From Actinomycetota bacterium (GTDB lineage Bacteria; Actinomycetota; Acidimicrobiia; Acidimicrobiales; Ilumatobacteraceae), in the NCBI GenBank assembly GCA_016213625.1, contig JACQZZ010000003.1, forward strand, positions 1 to 64,000: 64,000 bases of DNA, in the 5' to 3' direction. The notes under the pieces were generated by a model, which was not told where the DNA came from, ran no database searches, and was given only the letters and a program-made list of their open reading frames with translations. Shown here piece after piece: positions 43,612 through 52,523 of the stretch (positions are counted from its first letter, which is position 1; each line of letters opens with the position of its first letter). The position numbers and the translations under genes are program-made.

Positions 43612-44438
43612 GCGACCTCGAACAGCGGCTGCAGGCCACCGCGCTCGCCTTCGACAGTGTCGCGCCCACGTACGACGGCCCGCAGGGCAACAACCACCTC
43701 ATCCAGCGCATGCGCGACATCGTGTGGCGCCAGATCGACACACTCCTGCCGGCAGTACCCGCCGAGATGGTCGACCTCGGGTGTGGCACGGGCATCGACG
43801 CACAGCACTTCGCCGAGCTCGGTCACCATGTCGTGGCCACCGACTGGTCACCGGCCATGGTCGAGCGCGCCGCCGCTCGGGCCGCCATGGTCGCCCCCGG
43901 AACGATCGAGGCGGTGCACGCCGGGTCGCAGGAACTGCACCTGCTCGCACCCGAACACCTGGGTCGATTCCACATGGCGTACTCGAACTTCGGTCCGCTG
44001 AACTGCGTGCCCGACCTCTCGGTCACAGGGTCGGCGCTGGCCGACCTGATGCGACCGGGTGGCTACGCACTGTTCACCGTGATCGGTCGGTGGTGCCCGT
44101 GGGAGATGGCGCACTACGCACGCAAGCGTCGGTGGCAGCGGGCGAAGGTGCGTTTCGAGAAGGACATCACGCCGGTGGGCATGAACGGCGGCACCATCTG
44201 GACCCGCTATCACACGCCCCGCGAGTTCGCCCGCGAGTGGATCGGCACCGAGGGTCGCTGGGACCTCGTGCGCTACGAGGGCCTCAGCACGTTCGTGCCG
44301 CCGCCCTACCTCACCTCGATGAGCGAGCACCACCCGAAGATGTTCGAGCGCATGGCGGTGCTCGACGCGCACACCGCCTCCTGGCCGGTGCTGCGCAGCG
44401 TCGGCGATCACTTCCTCATCGTGTTGCGCCGCCGCTGA
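43608..44438 (+). CDS. Class I SAM-dependent methyltransferase in the radical SAM unit
   Basis: 276 residues from GTG 43608, overlapping the radical SAM stop. N-terminal TALAFDSVAPTYDGPQGNNHLIQRM is typical of small-molecule/quinone-type methyltransferases, then motif I EMVDLGCGTGIDAQHFAELGHHV, ATDWSPAMVERA, and the later FSNFGPLNCVPDL-type motif (here AYSNFGPLNCV). The pattern AYSNFGPLNC recurs in methyltransferases of polyketide and glycan pathways. Last gene of the four-gene unit. The GH13 gene follows after 40 bases and may be separate. Confidence 0.87.
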   Translation: MSDLEQRLQATALAFDSVAPTYDGPQGNNHLIQRMRDIVWRQIDTLLPAVPAEMVDLGCGTGIDAQHFAELGHHVVATDWSPAMVERAAARAAMVAPGTIEAVHAGSQELHLLAPEHLGRFHMAYSNFGPLNCVPDLSVTGSALADLMRPGGYALFTVIGRWCPWEMAHYARKRRWQRAKVRFEKDITPVGMNGGTIWTRYHTPREFAREWIGTEGRWDLVRYEGLSTFVPPPYLTSMSEHHPKMFERMAVLDAHTASWPVLRSVGDHFLIVLRRR

Positions 44439-44478
44439 CCCGCCGTCGAGTGGTTCGCCGCGACGTAACCTCGGCTGC

Positions 44479-46149
44479 ATGACCCAGGGCACGCCATGGT
44501 GGAAGGAGGCGGTGGTCTATCAGATCTATCCGCGGTCGTTCATGGATTCGAACGGCGACGGCATTGGCGATCTGAACGGCATCACTGCCCGCCTCGACCA
44601 TCTCCAGGAGTTGGGCATCGACACGGTGTGGCTCAGCCCACACTTCGACAGCCCGAACGCCGACAACGGCTACGACATCCGTGACTACCGCAAGGTGATG
44701 GCGGAGTTCGGCACGATGGACGACTTCGACCGCATGCTCGCGGCGATGAACGAGCGCGGCATCCGGCTGGTGCTCGACCTGGTGGTGAACCACAGCAGCG
44801 ACCAACACGAGTGGTTCGTGCAGAGTCGTTCGTCGCGCGACAACCCGTACCGCGACCACTACATCTGGCGCGACGGCCGCGATGGCGGCCCGCCGAACAA
44901 CTACCCGGCGTTCTTCGGTGGTTCGGCGTGGGAGTACGACGGTGCCACCGACCAGTGGTATCTGCACTACTTCGCCAAGGAGCAACCCGACCTCAACTGG
45001 GAGAACCCCACGGTGCGCGCCGAGGTGTACGACCTGATGAAGTTCTGGCTCGACAAGGGTGTCGCCGGCTTCCGAATGGACGTCATCGCGTTCATCTCCA
45101 AGCAGCCCGGCCTCCCGGATCTGATGGGCGACGAGCGGTTCCGCCCGCAGTACGTCTACGCCCGCGGCCCGCGCGTGCACGAGTTCCTGCACGAGATGCA
45201 CACCGAAGTGCTGGGCCCCTATGACGCCGTCTCCATCGGGGAGGCTTTCGGCGTGGAGGTGGCCGACATCGCCAAGTTCACCGACGTGGACCGTGAGGAA
45301 CTGTCGATGATCTTCCAGTTCGATCTGGTCCGCCTCGGTCACCCGCACTGGCGGCAGCAGTCGTTCACGTGGCCCGAGTTCAAGCGCATCGTGGCCGACA
45401 CCGACGCGGTCGCAGGTGCCAGTGGGTGGAACACGAGTTTCCTCGCCAACCACGACAACCCGCGCATGGTGTCGCAGTTCGGCGACGATCGCCCCGAGTG
45501 GCGTGAGCGTTCGGCGAAGGCGCTCGCCACCTGGAACCTCACCCAGCGGGCCACCCCGTTCATCTACCAGGGCGACGAGATCGGGATGACCAACTACCCG
45601 TTCACCTCCATCGAGCAGTACGACGACGTGGAGGTGCGTGGCCTGTGGCGCGGTCTGGTGGAGACCGGCAAGGTGTCGGCCGAGGAACTGCTCGCGAACC
45701 TCGCGCAGACCAGCCGGGATCACTCGCGCACGCCGGTGCAGTGGACGGCCGACGCGCACGGCGGGTTCACCACGGGCACGCCGTGGCTGGCGGTGAACCC
45801 GAACCACACCTCCATCAACGCCGAGTCGCAGCGCGACGACCCCGACTCGGTGTTCCACCACCATCGTGCCCTCATCGCACTGCGACGCAGCCATCGCGCG
45901 CTGGTGCACGGCGCGTACCGCGACCTCGACCCCGAGCACCCGTACGTGTACGCGTACACCCGCACCCTCGACGACGAGACGCTGCTCGTGCTGCTGCACC
46001 TCGGCACCGAGACGCACGAGTACACGTTGCCGCACGGCCTGCGGGTGGGCGACACGCTCATCGCGTGTGGCCGGGTGCCCGAGCCCGGCGCGGCCACCGT
46101 CACCCTGGAGGGCTGGCACTCGTCCATCCACGTCGTCAGCCACGGCTGA
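44479..46149 (+). CDS. GH13 alpha-glucosidase
   Basis: 556 residues. The (beta/alpha)8 barrel shows all GH13 regions: VVYQIYPRSFMDSNGDGIGDL, LVLDLVVNHSSDQH, nucleophile Asp201 in GFRMDVIAF, acid/base Glu255 in SIGEAFG, and transition-state Asp326 in FLANHDNPRMV. The start WWKEAVVYQIYPRSF and the EQPDLNWENP segment are typical of oligo-1,6-glucosidase/alpha-glucosidase enzymes. No signal peptide, so it acts in the cytoplasm on imported or internal oligosaccharides. It might also belong to the trehalose/sucrose-acting side of the family. Specificity is not resolved. Confidence 0.9.
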   Translation: MTQGTPWWKEAVVYQIYPRSFMDSNGDGIGDLNGITARLDHLQELGIDTVWLSPHFDSPNADNGYDIRDYRKVMAEFGTMDDFDRMLAAMNERGIRLVLDLVVNHSSDQHEWFVQSRSSRDNPYRDHYIWRDGRDGGPPNNYPAFFGGSAWEYDGATDQWYLHYFAKEQPDLNWENPTVRAEVYDLMKFWLDKGVAGFRMDVIAFISKQPGLPDLMGDERFRPQYVYARGPRVHEFLHEMHTEVLGPYDAVSIGEAFGVEVADIAKFTDVDREELSMIFQFDLVRLGHPHWRQQSFTWPEFKRIVADTDAVAGASGWNTSFLANHDNPRMVSQFGDDRPEWRERSAKALATWNLTQRATPFIYQGDEIGMTNYPFTSIEQYDDVEVRGLWRGLVETGKVSAEELLANLAQTSRDHSRTPVQWTADAHGGFTTGTPWLAVNPNHTSINAESQRDDPDSVFHHHRALIALRRSHRALVHGAYRDLDPEHPYVYAYTRTLDDETLLVLLHLGTETHEYTLPHGLRVGDTLIACGRVPEPGAATVTLEGWHSSIHVVSHG

Positions 46150-46170
46150 GGCGCGGGTACTGTGCGCCGA

Positions 46171-48078
46171 ATGCGAGTACACGGACCTGAACGACTCGGC
46201 GGGCAGGGCCTGCAGCCCGCCCAGGACGAATCCGGCGACCGGGCCATCCTCGCGCTGCTCACGGATCCGGTGGTCGGCCCGCAGGTGGATCTGCTGCTCA
46301 CCTGGCGTCCGCACGACGACGGCGCCGGGTACGAGGTGTGGTCGTCGCGTGGCATGGTGCGCTTTCGACGGCTGGTCGACGACCAGGGCGCACTGCACTT
46401 CGAGGTGGCCGAAGTGATCGGCCGGAACCCCATCGAGGCGCAGGATCCGTTGGCGCTCAGCACACTCGCGGCCGAGCGCGCCGCCGCCATCGCGTCGGGC
46501 TTCGACGGCGACGACCCGGAGCGCCGATTCATCGCCCCGGACCAGCAGAGCTACCCGTTCGGGTACGAGCGCGTGGCGCAGCTGTTCGACTCGCCGCATG
46601 CGCCCGACATCGCGGTGTCGCCGCGCGACTGGTGCTCGGGCAACCAGCCCGGCACCCATGGCGCGTTGCACGTGCGTCAGGCACGAGCACCGCTCTGGTT
46701 CAGCGGCCCCGGCATTCGTGCAGGTCGGGTCGAGCTGGCGGCACGTTCCGTCGACATCGCGCCCACCTGCCTGGCCGCGCTGGGGTTTCCCACGGTCGAG
46801 GGTGTCGGCCCGGCGGGGGTTCCCACCGACGACGTGTACCTCGCCCGTCAGGACGGTCGCCCTCTGCGCGAGATCCTCGACCCCGAGCAGCCCCAGCCCA
46901 CCCGGTTGTACGTGTTCCTCATGGACGGCATGCACCAGACGGAGCTGGAGGACCGACTCGCACGCGATCCCGACGGGTTGCCGAACCTGCGTCGCCTCCG
47001 CGATCGCGCGGCGGTGCTCGCGGGTGGCTCCATGGTGAACTTCCCGAGCATCACCTGGCCCAGCCACACCGCCATCGTCACGGGCACATGGTGCGGTCAC
47101 CACGGTGTGGTGAACCCCACGTACTACGTGCGCGAGGACCGCGAGACCGTGTCGCCCCAGGGTCTGCAGGTGGGCACCGAGCGATTCGCCAGCTCCGCCG
47201 TGGAGAGCCTGTACGAAGCGTTCCACCGCGTGCACCCCGACGCGATGACAGCGGCCATCCACGCCCCGTTCGGTCGCTCGGCCAAGCATGCGGTGCTCGA
47301 AGGGCGCAACCTGTGCGACCGGGCGCGGGTCAAAGAGCTCACGGTGCAGTTCGCCGGCGACATGAACCAGCGATGGGCCGATGAACACCCGGCCGTGGCG
47401 AGCGAGTCGTTGCTCGACACGCGTGGCCTGGCGCAGGTGTACGACCTGTTCACCCGCGACGATCTCCCTGCGCCGCTGTTCGTGTATCACGAGCTGGCCG
47501 TCACCGACGGCGCGGGGCACGAGTACGGCCCGCATCACGAGGGTCTGGCCGACGCGCTCACCGAGACCGATCGACGCATCGGCCACGTGCTCGCGCTCCT
47601 CGACGAGAAGGGACTGTTCGACGACACGTTGTTCGTCGTGTCGGCCGACCACGGCATGGCGCCGCAGGACACGTCGATGCGCGCGAACCCCGCGGCCCAC
47701 GTCCTGGATGCGGGCTTCGCCGCGGTGGTGGCGGAACCGATGATCTGGTTGCTCGACGTGTCGGTCGCCGTCGAGCGCAAACCCGACGCCCGCACGGCTC
47801 GGGTGGAGGTCACCGACGCCGATGCGCTCGCCAGCGGTGAGTACCCGGTGGTGGAGGGCGCGCTGGTCGATGTGTTCCTGCATCGTCCAGGGCTGGAGCC
47901 GCGCTCGCTGGCCAGTGGCCGTACCGACGCCAATGGTCTGTTCGGCTTCGCCACGCCCAGCGACGCCGACAGCGAACACATCACCGTCACCGTGCACGCC
48001 CAGGGTCGCAACCCCCGTCGCCTCCGCCTCGACGGCACGCCCCTCGGCATCGACCTCCGCGCCGCCCTCTACTCTTGA
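46171..48078 (+). CDS. Alkaline-phosphatase-superfamily phosphodiesterase/nucleotide pyrophosphatase
   Basis: 635 residues from ATG 46171 (GTG 46162 possible). The catalytic part lies at about residues 245-560: VFLMDGMHQTELEDRL, the Thr region NFPSITWPSHTAIVTGTWCGHHG, the metal pair LAVTDGAGHEYGPHHEG and VVSADHGMA. An unusual N-terminal segment of ~230 residues itself resembles part of a phosphatase fold (HGALHVRQARAPLWFSGPGI). A C-terminal beta domain (VVEGALVDVFLHRPGL ... DANGLFGFATPS) looks like a carbohydrate-binding or Ig-like module. No clear signal peptide. Substrate unknown. It lies 21 bases after the GH13 gene and is probably cotranscribed. Confidence 0.8.
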   Translation: MRVHGPERLGGQGLQPAQDESGDRAILALLTDPVVGPQVDLLLTWRPHDDGAGYEVWSSRGMVRFRRLVDDQGALHFEVAEVIGRNPIEAQDPLALSTLAAERAAAIASGFDGDDPERRFIAPDQQSYPFGYERVAQLFDSPHAPDIAVSPRDWCSGNQPGTHGALHVRQARAPLWFSGPGIRAGRVELAARSVDIAPTCLAALGFPTVEGVGPAGVPTDDVYLARQDGRPLREILDPEQPQPTRLYVFLMDGMHQTELEDRLARDPDGLPNLRRLRDRAAVLAGGSMVNFPSITWPSHTAIVTGTWCGHHGVVNPTYYVREDRETVSPQGLQVGTERFASSAVESLYEAFHRVHPDAMTAAIHAPFGRSAKHAVLEGRNLCDRARVKELTVQFAGDMNQRWADEHPAVASESLLDTRGLAQVYDLFTRDDLPAPLFVYHELAVTDGAGHEYGPHHEGLADALTETDRRIGHVLALLDEKGLFDDTLFVVSADHGMAPQDTSMRANPAAHVLDAGFAAVVAEPMIWLLDVSVAVERKPDARTARVEVTDADALASGEYPVVEGALVDVFLHRPGLEPRSLASGRTDANGLFGFATPSDADSEHITVTVHAQGRNPRRLRLDGTPLGIDLRAALYS

Positions 48079-48103
48079 CTCACCCACCCGTCGCACCCGC
48101 TCG

Positions 48104-48144
48104 TGTCATCGCTCTGCCGAGGATTCCTCGGTCCAGGCATGACA
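48104..48144. terminator. Bidirectional hairpin between convergent genes
   Basis: A 7-bp inner stem CCGAGGA (48117-48123) with TCCTCGG (48125-48131), flanked by outer inverted repeats TGTCAT (48104-48109) and ATGACA (48139-48144). It lies between the 3' ends of the phosphodiesterase and the methyltransferase genes. No T-tract is present. Confidence 0.5.
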
Positions 48145-48182
48145 TGAACGATGGATGCGGGGTCGGAGAGTGGGGAATGGGG

Positions 48183-48815
48183 TCAGGGGTCGGTGAAGCG
48201 GAAGACCACTTCGGGGACGGGTGTGGTGGCTCCGGGTCCATCGAAGCGGTGCGCACCCACGCCGTACTTGCCGGCCCCGGGCGAGTGGAATGCGATCTCG
48301 GTGCAGCCGGCATCGGCGAACCACTGACGGACCCGTGGGGTGATGTCGTCGCCACGTCGGTGACGAGTCCACACCACGTGTCCGCCGGGGCGTACGAGTG
48401 CCGGTACCGACCGGACGACGCGCGAGATGTCGTCATCGGTGATGTTGCCGAAGATGCCCGCGAGGATCAGCAGGTCCACCGGGGTGACGTCGAGCCAGTG
48501 CACGGACCGACCGGCATCGGCGCAACGCACCTCGATGCCGGTGCCCGCGTCGGCCAGGTTCGTCGCCGCGATCGCGGCCAGGCCGCCACTCAACTCCACG
48601 GCACATCCGGTCAGATCGCCGGCGCGTGCATGGCCGGTTGCGGCCGCGGTCAGATCGCGGGCCTCGCCGCAACACAGTGACAGCACCCGAATGGGACCGG
48701 CCGGCGAGCCGTCGATCACCGCGCGCACGGCATCGGTGACGACGACGAGTCGTTGCGACAGATCGCTGCCGGGGTCGGCATAGTCGCGGTGCCAGGCGGC
48801 CCAGTCGCGGCTCAT
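48183..48815 (-). CDS. Class I SAM-dependent methyltransferase
   Basis: 210 residues from ATG 48815. Motif I is partly altered (IRVLSLCCGEARDLTAAA), followed by AVELSGGLAAIAATN and the motif IV-like DLLILAGIFGNITDDD. The GIFGNI segment followed by HVVWTRHRR matches a family of small actinobacterial methyltransferases with no assigned substrate. It is last in the five-gene operon, 29 bases after the FAD oxidoreductase. Confidence 0.78.
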   Translation of the reverse strand: MSRDWAAWHRDYADPGSDLSQRLVVVTDAVRAVIDGSPAGPIRVLSLCCGEARDLTAAATGHARAGDLTGCAVELSGGLAAIAATNLADAGTGIEVRCADAGRSVHWLDVTPVDLLILAGIFGNITDDDISRVVRSVPALVRPGGHVVWTRHRRGDDITPRVRQWFADAGCTEIAFHSPGAGKYGVGAHRFDGPGATTPVPEVVFRFTDP

Positions 48816-48844
48816 GCGTCCGCAACCTAGCGAACCGTGGACGG

Positions 48845-50551
48845 TCAGTTTTCCGGTGAGTCCTCGGCGGACTGTGCGCGACGCTCGCGGAGCGATGCCG
48901 CTCGTTCGGCGCGCTTGGCTCGCAGCCGCTCGCCCCTGCAGTACTCGAGCGGGTCGAAGTCGTCGCCGTCGGCAGGAATCGACGCCGGGTCGATGAGCTG
49001 GGTGCCCATGTACATGTCGACGATGAGTGGGCGTTCGAGGATGTCGCTGGCGCAGAAGACACCGCCGCTGACGGCTCCCGCGATGCCGTGGCCGGACACG
49101 GTGTTGGCCCCCACCACCCACAGGCCGGGGATCTCGGTGCGGTACTGCGGGCGGTGATCGCCGGTCTGCTCGGGGGAGTGCAGGAAGCCGTAGCTGGTGC
49201 CACCGGTGGAGTGGGTGTACCGCTCGTGCGAGAGCGTGGTGGCCATCTCGACGTGCACGATGTGGTCGCGGAACGGGCCCAGCACGCGTTCTGCGGCGTC
49301 GATCAGTCGATCGGTCAACTGCTCCTTGCGAGCCCGGTAGTCCTCGTTGCGGCGGTACTGACCACCGTCGGCCGGGCCGGTGTCGACGCCCCAGAACTCG
49401 TTGCCACGCGGTGCGAGCGTCATGATCTGGAAGTTGGTGTGGCCGGGCGGACAGAGCTCGGGGTTGCCCGGGTCCTTGCGCGACGCGAGGGCCACGTAGG
49501 CGAACGGCACGTCACCGTGGGGGAGCGCGCCGCGATCCAGTTCCTCGTAGAGCTCGTCGGTGCGGTAGTCGGGGAAGATGAAGTAGTTGGTGTTCGGCCC
49601 GGTGAGTTCCACGTCGACCACGACGTACACGCAGACCAGCCCGAGGGTCATCACCGCGTCGTGCGCCCACTTCACGGTGCCCGGCGCCAGGTGTTCGGGA
49701 CCGAGGAGCTGCTCGACCGTGCGCCGGTAGTCCGCGTTGGAGACGACGATGGGTGCCTCGATCTCGGTGCCGTCGGCGAGGACCGCGCCGCACGCCACGC
49801 CGTCGCGCACCGTGATGCGCTCGACCGGCGACAGCGTGCGCACCTCGCCACCGGTGGCCTCCACGGCCTGCACCAGGCGGGCCGCGATCATCTGGCCGCC
49901 GCCTTCGGGGTAGAACGCGCCACCGTTCATGTAGTGGCCGATGATGTTGGCGTGCATCGACAGCACGGTCTGCTTCGGGCCGCCCGCGTAGAGACCCGAC
50001 CAGTGATCCAGCACGGCCTGCGCCTGCGGTGAGAGTTCGCTCTCGGCGAACAGTTCCGACAGCGGCCGCCGTGCCCACACGTCGGACACGGGCCGTGGTT
50101 CGCCGGGGAACGATCGTGCCTCGGTGGCCACGGAACGGAGCACGTGGATGCACTTCTCGATGCCGGCGCGTTCGTTCGGAAACTGCTCCACGAGGCGCCG
50201 TTCGTACTCATCCCAACCCGCCGGCACGCGGAACTCGAAGTCGGGGAAATGCAGCGTGTCGAACCCGTCGCGGTCGAGAGGCAGGAAGCGAAGCCGGTCG
50301 CCCACGCCGAGGGCGGCGAACACCACCGTGAACAGCCCGCCCGGTTGGCACTCGCCCACGTAGTGCACACCCACGTCGAACTCGTACCAGTCGTCGCCGT
50401 GGTGACGTCGAAACACTTGCGTGTTGCCGCCGGCCACGTCGTGCCGTTCGAGCACGAGGACGCGCTTGCCCGATGACCCGAGGCACGCCGCGGCGGTGAG
50501 CCCCCCGGGGCCGGATCCGATGACGATTGCATCCCAACGTTCGGTGCTCAT
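48845..50551 (-). CDS. FAD-dependent oxidoreductase, phytoene-desaturase/carotenoid-isomerase-like
   Basis: 568 residues. The N-terminal FAD-binding dinucleotide fold is clear (DAIVIGSGPGGLTAAACLGS ... VLVLERHDVAGGN), and the C-terminal FAD contact is GLWVVGANTVSGHGIAGAV. Overall pattern matches the CrtI/CrtISO/retinol-saturase group, which oxidises, reduces or isomerises polyunsaturated hydrocarbons. A carotenoid substrate is possible but no other carotenoid gene is nearby. The C-terminal tail is highly charged (ERLRAKRAERAASLRERRAQ). It starts 12 bases after the mutase stop and is probably cotranscribed. Confidence 0.82.
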   Translation of the reverse strand: MSTERWDAIVIGSGPGGLTAAACLGSSGKRVLVLERHDVAGGNTQVFRRHHGDDWYEFDVGVHYVGECQPGGLFTVVFAALGVGDRLRFLPLDRDGFDTLHFPDFEFRVPAGWDEYERRLVEQFPNERAGIEKCIHVLRSVATEARSFPGEPRPVSDVWARRPLSELFAESELSPQAQAVLDHWSGLYAGGPKQTVLSMHANIIGHYMNGGAFYPEGGGQMIAARLVQAVEATGGEVRTLSPVERITVRDGVACGAVLADGTEIEAPIVVSNADYRRTVEQLLGPEHLAPGTVKWAHDAVMTLGLVCVYVVVDVELTGPNTNYFIFPDYRTDELYEELDRGALPHGDVPFAYVALASRKDPGNPELCPPGHTNFQIMTLAPRGNEFWGVDTGPADGGQYRRNEDYRARKEQLTDRLIDAAERVLGPFRDHIVHVEMATTLSHERYTHSTGGTSYGFLHSPEQTGDHRPQYRTEIPGLWVVGANTVSGHGIAGAVSGGVFCASDILERPLIVDMYMGTQLIDPASIPADGDDFDPLEYCRGERLRAKRAERAASLRERRAQSAEDSPEN

Positions 50552-50563
50552 GGCACCTCCTGT

Positions 50564-52513
50564 TCAGTTGGTGGAACGGTGTGCGGCGGCGAGGTTCGCC
50601 ACGTCGCGCATGATGCGCGACAGCTCGAAGTCCTTCGGCGTGTAGACGGCGCTGACGCCTGCGTCCGCGAGTCGTTGGCGGTCGGCTTCGGGGATGATGC
50701 CACCGACGATGACCGGTGCATCGACGCCTTCGGCGCGCAGCATGTCGACGATGGCGGGCACCAGCGACAGGTGCGAACCGCTCAGGATGGACAGACCGAT
50801 GACGTCGGGGTCTTCGTCGCGTGCGGAGGCGACGATCTGCTCGGGCGTGAGCCGGATGCCGCTGTACACGACCTCCATGCCGGCGTCGCGCGCTGCGACG
50901 GCGATCTGCTCGGCGCCGTTGCTGTGACCGTCGAGTCCGGGCTTGGCCACCAGGAACCGCGGCGGGCCACCCGTCATGCTCTTCACGAACTCGGCCACCG
51001 CCGCGAGTTCGCCCACCCGCCGGCCGACGGCGGCGTTGACGCCGGTGGGTGCACGGAACTCGCCGAACACCTCGCGCAGGCAGCCCGCCCACTCGCCGGT
51101 GGTGCCCCCGGCGACGGCGAGCGCGATGGAGGGCTCCATGATGTTCGCGCCGCTGACGGCGGCGTCGTGCAGGGCCGCGACGGCTGCATCCACCGCTGCC
51201 TGATCGCGAGCGCCGCGCCATTGCTCGAGCTCGGCGATGAGCTCGTGTTCGATGGCCGGGTCGACGGTGAGGATGTTGCCCGGCGAGTCGAGCGGCGACG
51301 GCTCGGTCTCGGTGTACGCGTTGACGCCGACCACCGTCAGGTCGCCCGCCTCGATACGACGAGTGCGCTCGCTCATGGAACGCACGAGCCGACCCTTCAG
51401 CTCGTCGACCGCCGCGAACGCACCACCCAGTGACAGCACCTCCTGCAGCTCGGCCCAGGCGGCGTCGCGCAGTTCGCCGGTCTTCGCTTCGATGACGGTG
51501 CTGCCGTCGAACAGGTCGCCGTACTCCAGCAGGTCGGTCTCGAACGCGAGCACCTGCTGCATACGCAGCGCCCACTGCTGGTCCCACGGGCGAGGCAGGC
51601 CGAGGGCTTCGTTCCACGCCGGCAGTTGCACGCTGCGCGCCCGTGCGTTCTTGGAGAGCGTGACGGCCAGCATCTCGAGCACGATGCGCTGCACGTTGTT
51701 CTCGGGCTGCGCCTCGGTGAGGCCGAGGCTGTTCACCTGCACGCCGTAGCGGAATCGGCGGGCCTTGGCATCGGTGACGCCGTACCGCTCGAAGCCGATG
51801 CGGTCCCACAACTCGGTGAACGCCCGCAGCTTGCAGATCTCCTCCACGAATCGGATGCCGGCGTTGACGAAGAACGAGATGGCCCCGAAGACCTGGCCGA
51901 ACTGTTCCGGCGCGACCTGACCGCTGTCGCGCACCGCGTCGAGCACGTCGATGGCCGTGGCCAGCGAGTAGGCGATCTCCTGCACCGGAGTCGCGCCGGC
52001 TTCCTGCAGGTGGTAGCTGCAGACGTTCATCGGGTTCCACTTCGGCGCGTGCTGCGCGCACCACGCCACCATGTCGACGATGAGCCGCTTGCTGGGTTCG
52101 GGCGGGAAGATGTACGTGCCGCGCGACAGGTACTCCTTCACGATGTCGTTCTGGGTGGTGCCGCGCAGGGCGGTGGTGGGCACGTCCTGTTCCTGCGCGT
52201 TGGCCACGTACAGGGCCAGCAGCCACGCGGCGGTGGCGTTGATGGTCATCGAGGTGTTCATCTGCCCCGGCGGAATGCCATCGAGCAGGGTGCGCATGTG
52301 GCCGAGGTGCACCACCGGCACGCCCACCTTGCCCACCTCGCCACGCGCGAGGACGTGGTCGGGGTCGTACCCCGTCTGCGTGGGCAGATCGAACGCGATG
52401 GAGAGACCGGTCTGCCCCTTGGCGAGGTTCGTGCGATACAGCTCATTGGATGCTCGCGCCGACGAGTGGCCCGAGTACGTCCGCATCAGCCAGGGTTCGT
52501 CACGCTGCGTCAT
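50564..52513 (-). CDS. ecm: Ethylmalonyl-CoA mutase (MeaA-type, B12-dependent)
   Basis: 649 residues from ATG 52513. The start PWLMRTYSGHSSARASNELY and the total length match the Ecm/MeaA branch rather than methylmalonyl-CoA mutase large subunits (about 730 residues). The substrate-binding barrel has QTGLSIAFDLPTQTGYDPDH, MNTSMTINATAAWLLALY and RGTTQNDIVKEYLSRGTY. The C-terminal cobalamin domain has KPGLDGHSNGAEQIA (DxHxxG) and GLSILSGSH. It converts ethylmalonyl-CoA to methylsuccinyl-CoA in the ethylmalonyl-CoA pathway. Ten bases separate it from aat. Subfamily call is by length and N-terminus, so a small mcm variant is the alternative. Confidence 0.85.
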   Translation of the reverse strand: MTQRDEPWLMRTYSGHSSARASNELYRTNLAKGQTGLSIAFDLPTQTGYDPDHVLARGEVGKVGVPVVHLGHMRTLLDGIPPGQMNTSMTINATAAWLLALYVANAQEQDVPTTALRGTTQNDIVKEYLSRGTYIFPPEPSKRLIVDMVAWCAQHAPKWNPMNVCSYHLQEAGATPVQEIAYSLATAIDVLDAVRDSGQVAPEQFGQVFGAISFFVNAGIRFVEEICKLRAFTELWDRIGFERYGVTDAKARRFRYGVQVNSLGLTEAQPENNVQRIVLEMLAVTLSKNARARSVQLPAWNEALGLPRPWDQQWALRMQQVLAFETDLLEYGDLFDGSTVIEAKTGELRDAAWAELQEVLSLGGAFAAVDELKGRLVRSMSERTRRIEAGDLTVVGVNAYTETEPSPLDSPGNILTVDPAIEHELIAELEQWRGARDQAAVDAAVAALHDAAVSGANIMEPSIALAVAGGTTGEWAGCLREVFGEFRAPTGVNAAVGRRVGELAAVAEFVKSMTGGPPRFLVAKPGLDGHSNGAEQIAVAARDAGMEVVYSGIRLTPEQIVASARDEDPDVIGLSILSGSHLSLVPAIVDMLRAEGVDAPVIVGGIIPEADRQRLADAGVSAVYTPKDFELSRIMRDVANLAAAHRSTN

Positions 52514-52523
52514 GCCGCGAGTG

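Noticed and set aside
44416-48096. A 1226-codon minus-strand open frame
   Set aside because: It is the antisense shadow of the alpha-glucosidase and phosphodiesterase genes, caused by high GC at third positions. Its translation is low-complexity and rich in Arg, Val, Gly and His with no domain.
50564-52513. Methylmalonyl-CoA mutase large subunit
   Set aside because: The B12 and barrel motifs are shared, but the protein is about 80 residues shorter and begins with the PWLMRTYSGHSS pattern of the ethylmalonyl-CoA/MeaA branch. No small mutase subunit or MeaB gene is adjacent.
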